In this document: positions 14,536-14,599 of the stretch, piece after piece
Layout of the letters: the number at the start of each line of letters is the position of its first letter
How positions within the stretch are numbered: position 1 is the first letter of the stretch
Assembly (NCBI GenBank): GCA_025351545.1
Contig: JANXVQ010000198.1
Location: forward strand, 1 to 14,599
DNA length: 14,599 nt
Source of the DNA: Spirosoma sp.
GTDB taxonomy: Bacteria; Bacteroidota; Bacteroidia; Cytophagales; Spirosomataceae
Reading direction: 5' to 3'
Position numbers and translations under genes: made by a program
Notes under the pieces: generated by a model
Databases searched by the model: none
The model's input: only the letters and a program-made list of their open reading frames with translations
Told to the model about the DNA's origin: nothing

Positions 14536-14599
14536 ATGAATCGATTCGTACTCGTTCTTGTGTTTTGTGTTCTGGTCGCTTCTGTTGCCCATGCTCAGA
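14536..14599 (+). CDS. 5' end of an exported protein, cut by the window edge
   Basis: The only visible part is MNRFVLVLVFCVLVASVAHAQ, a standard signal peptide: one Arg near the N-terminus, a hydrophobic core and A-H-A-Q, a normal signal peptidase I site. There is no lipobox, so the product is periplasmic, secreted or an outer-membrane protein. The gene is divergent from the DUF4249 gene, 263 bases away. The family cannot be told from 21 residues; a TonB-dependent receptor or other partner of DUF4249 is one option, without direct support. Confidence 0.7.
   Translation, partial: MNRFVLVLVFCVLVASVAHAQ

Overview
The window looks like chromosomal DNA from a member of the Bacteroidota, most likely order Cytophagales (Spirosoma or a close relative). 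The clues are a short GyrB of 666 residues, a DUF4249 lipoprotein, a promoter of the Bacteroidota type (TTTG, 19 bases, TAnnTTTG) at 12877-12907, few clear Shine-Dalgarno sequences, and short decayed remnants that resemble SusD and Gfo/Idh/MocA proteins. The genus is an inference from protein style; no search was run.

Layout. 1-1337: a plus-strand ABC ATPase with a short in-frame repeat inserted in its nucleotide-binding domain, ending at a symmetrical terminator shared with the convergent gene. 1338-2579: a concentrative nucleoside transporter (minus). 2665-5353: a strong terminator, a 5'-truncated Uma2-family remnant and polyphosphate kinase ppk1 (minus). 5484-7519: gyrB and its terminator (minus). 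7520-7971: a long AT-rich gap with no gene. 7972-10186: a conserved-looking hypothetical gene, an alanine-dehydrogenase-like gene and tsaE, all minus and probably transcribed in the order tsaE, ald-like, hypothetical, with an imperfect stem-loop in each intergenic gap. 10187-10546: a gene graveyard holding the 3' end of a Gfo/Idh/MocA oxidoreductase and possibly the last codons of a susD gene, plus the terminator of the next gene. 10547-12304: phosphoglucomutase (minus). 12373-12852: an abutting DUF4160-DUF2442 pair with its own promoter (minus). 12971-14272: a DUF4249 lipoprotein (minus). 14536-14599: the start of a plus-strand exported protein that runs off the window, preceded by a hexanucleotide repeat.

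Most of the window is housekeeping: DNA supercoiling, polyphosphate synthesis, tRNA t6A modification, sugar-phosphate interconversion and nucleoside uptake. I do not see a defence island, prophage, CRISPR array, rRNA or tRNA. The least explained parts are the coupled DUF4160-DUF2442 pair, the repeat in the ABC ATPase, the dehydrogenase-like protein with Asn at the usual catalytic His position, the stem-loop next to the start of the 134-residue gene, and the decayed remnants at 10226-10523.
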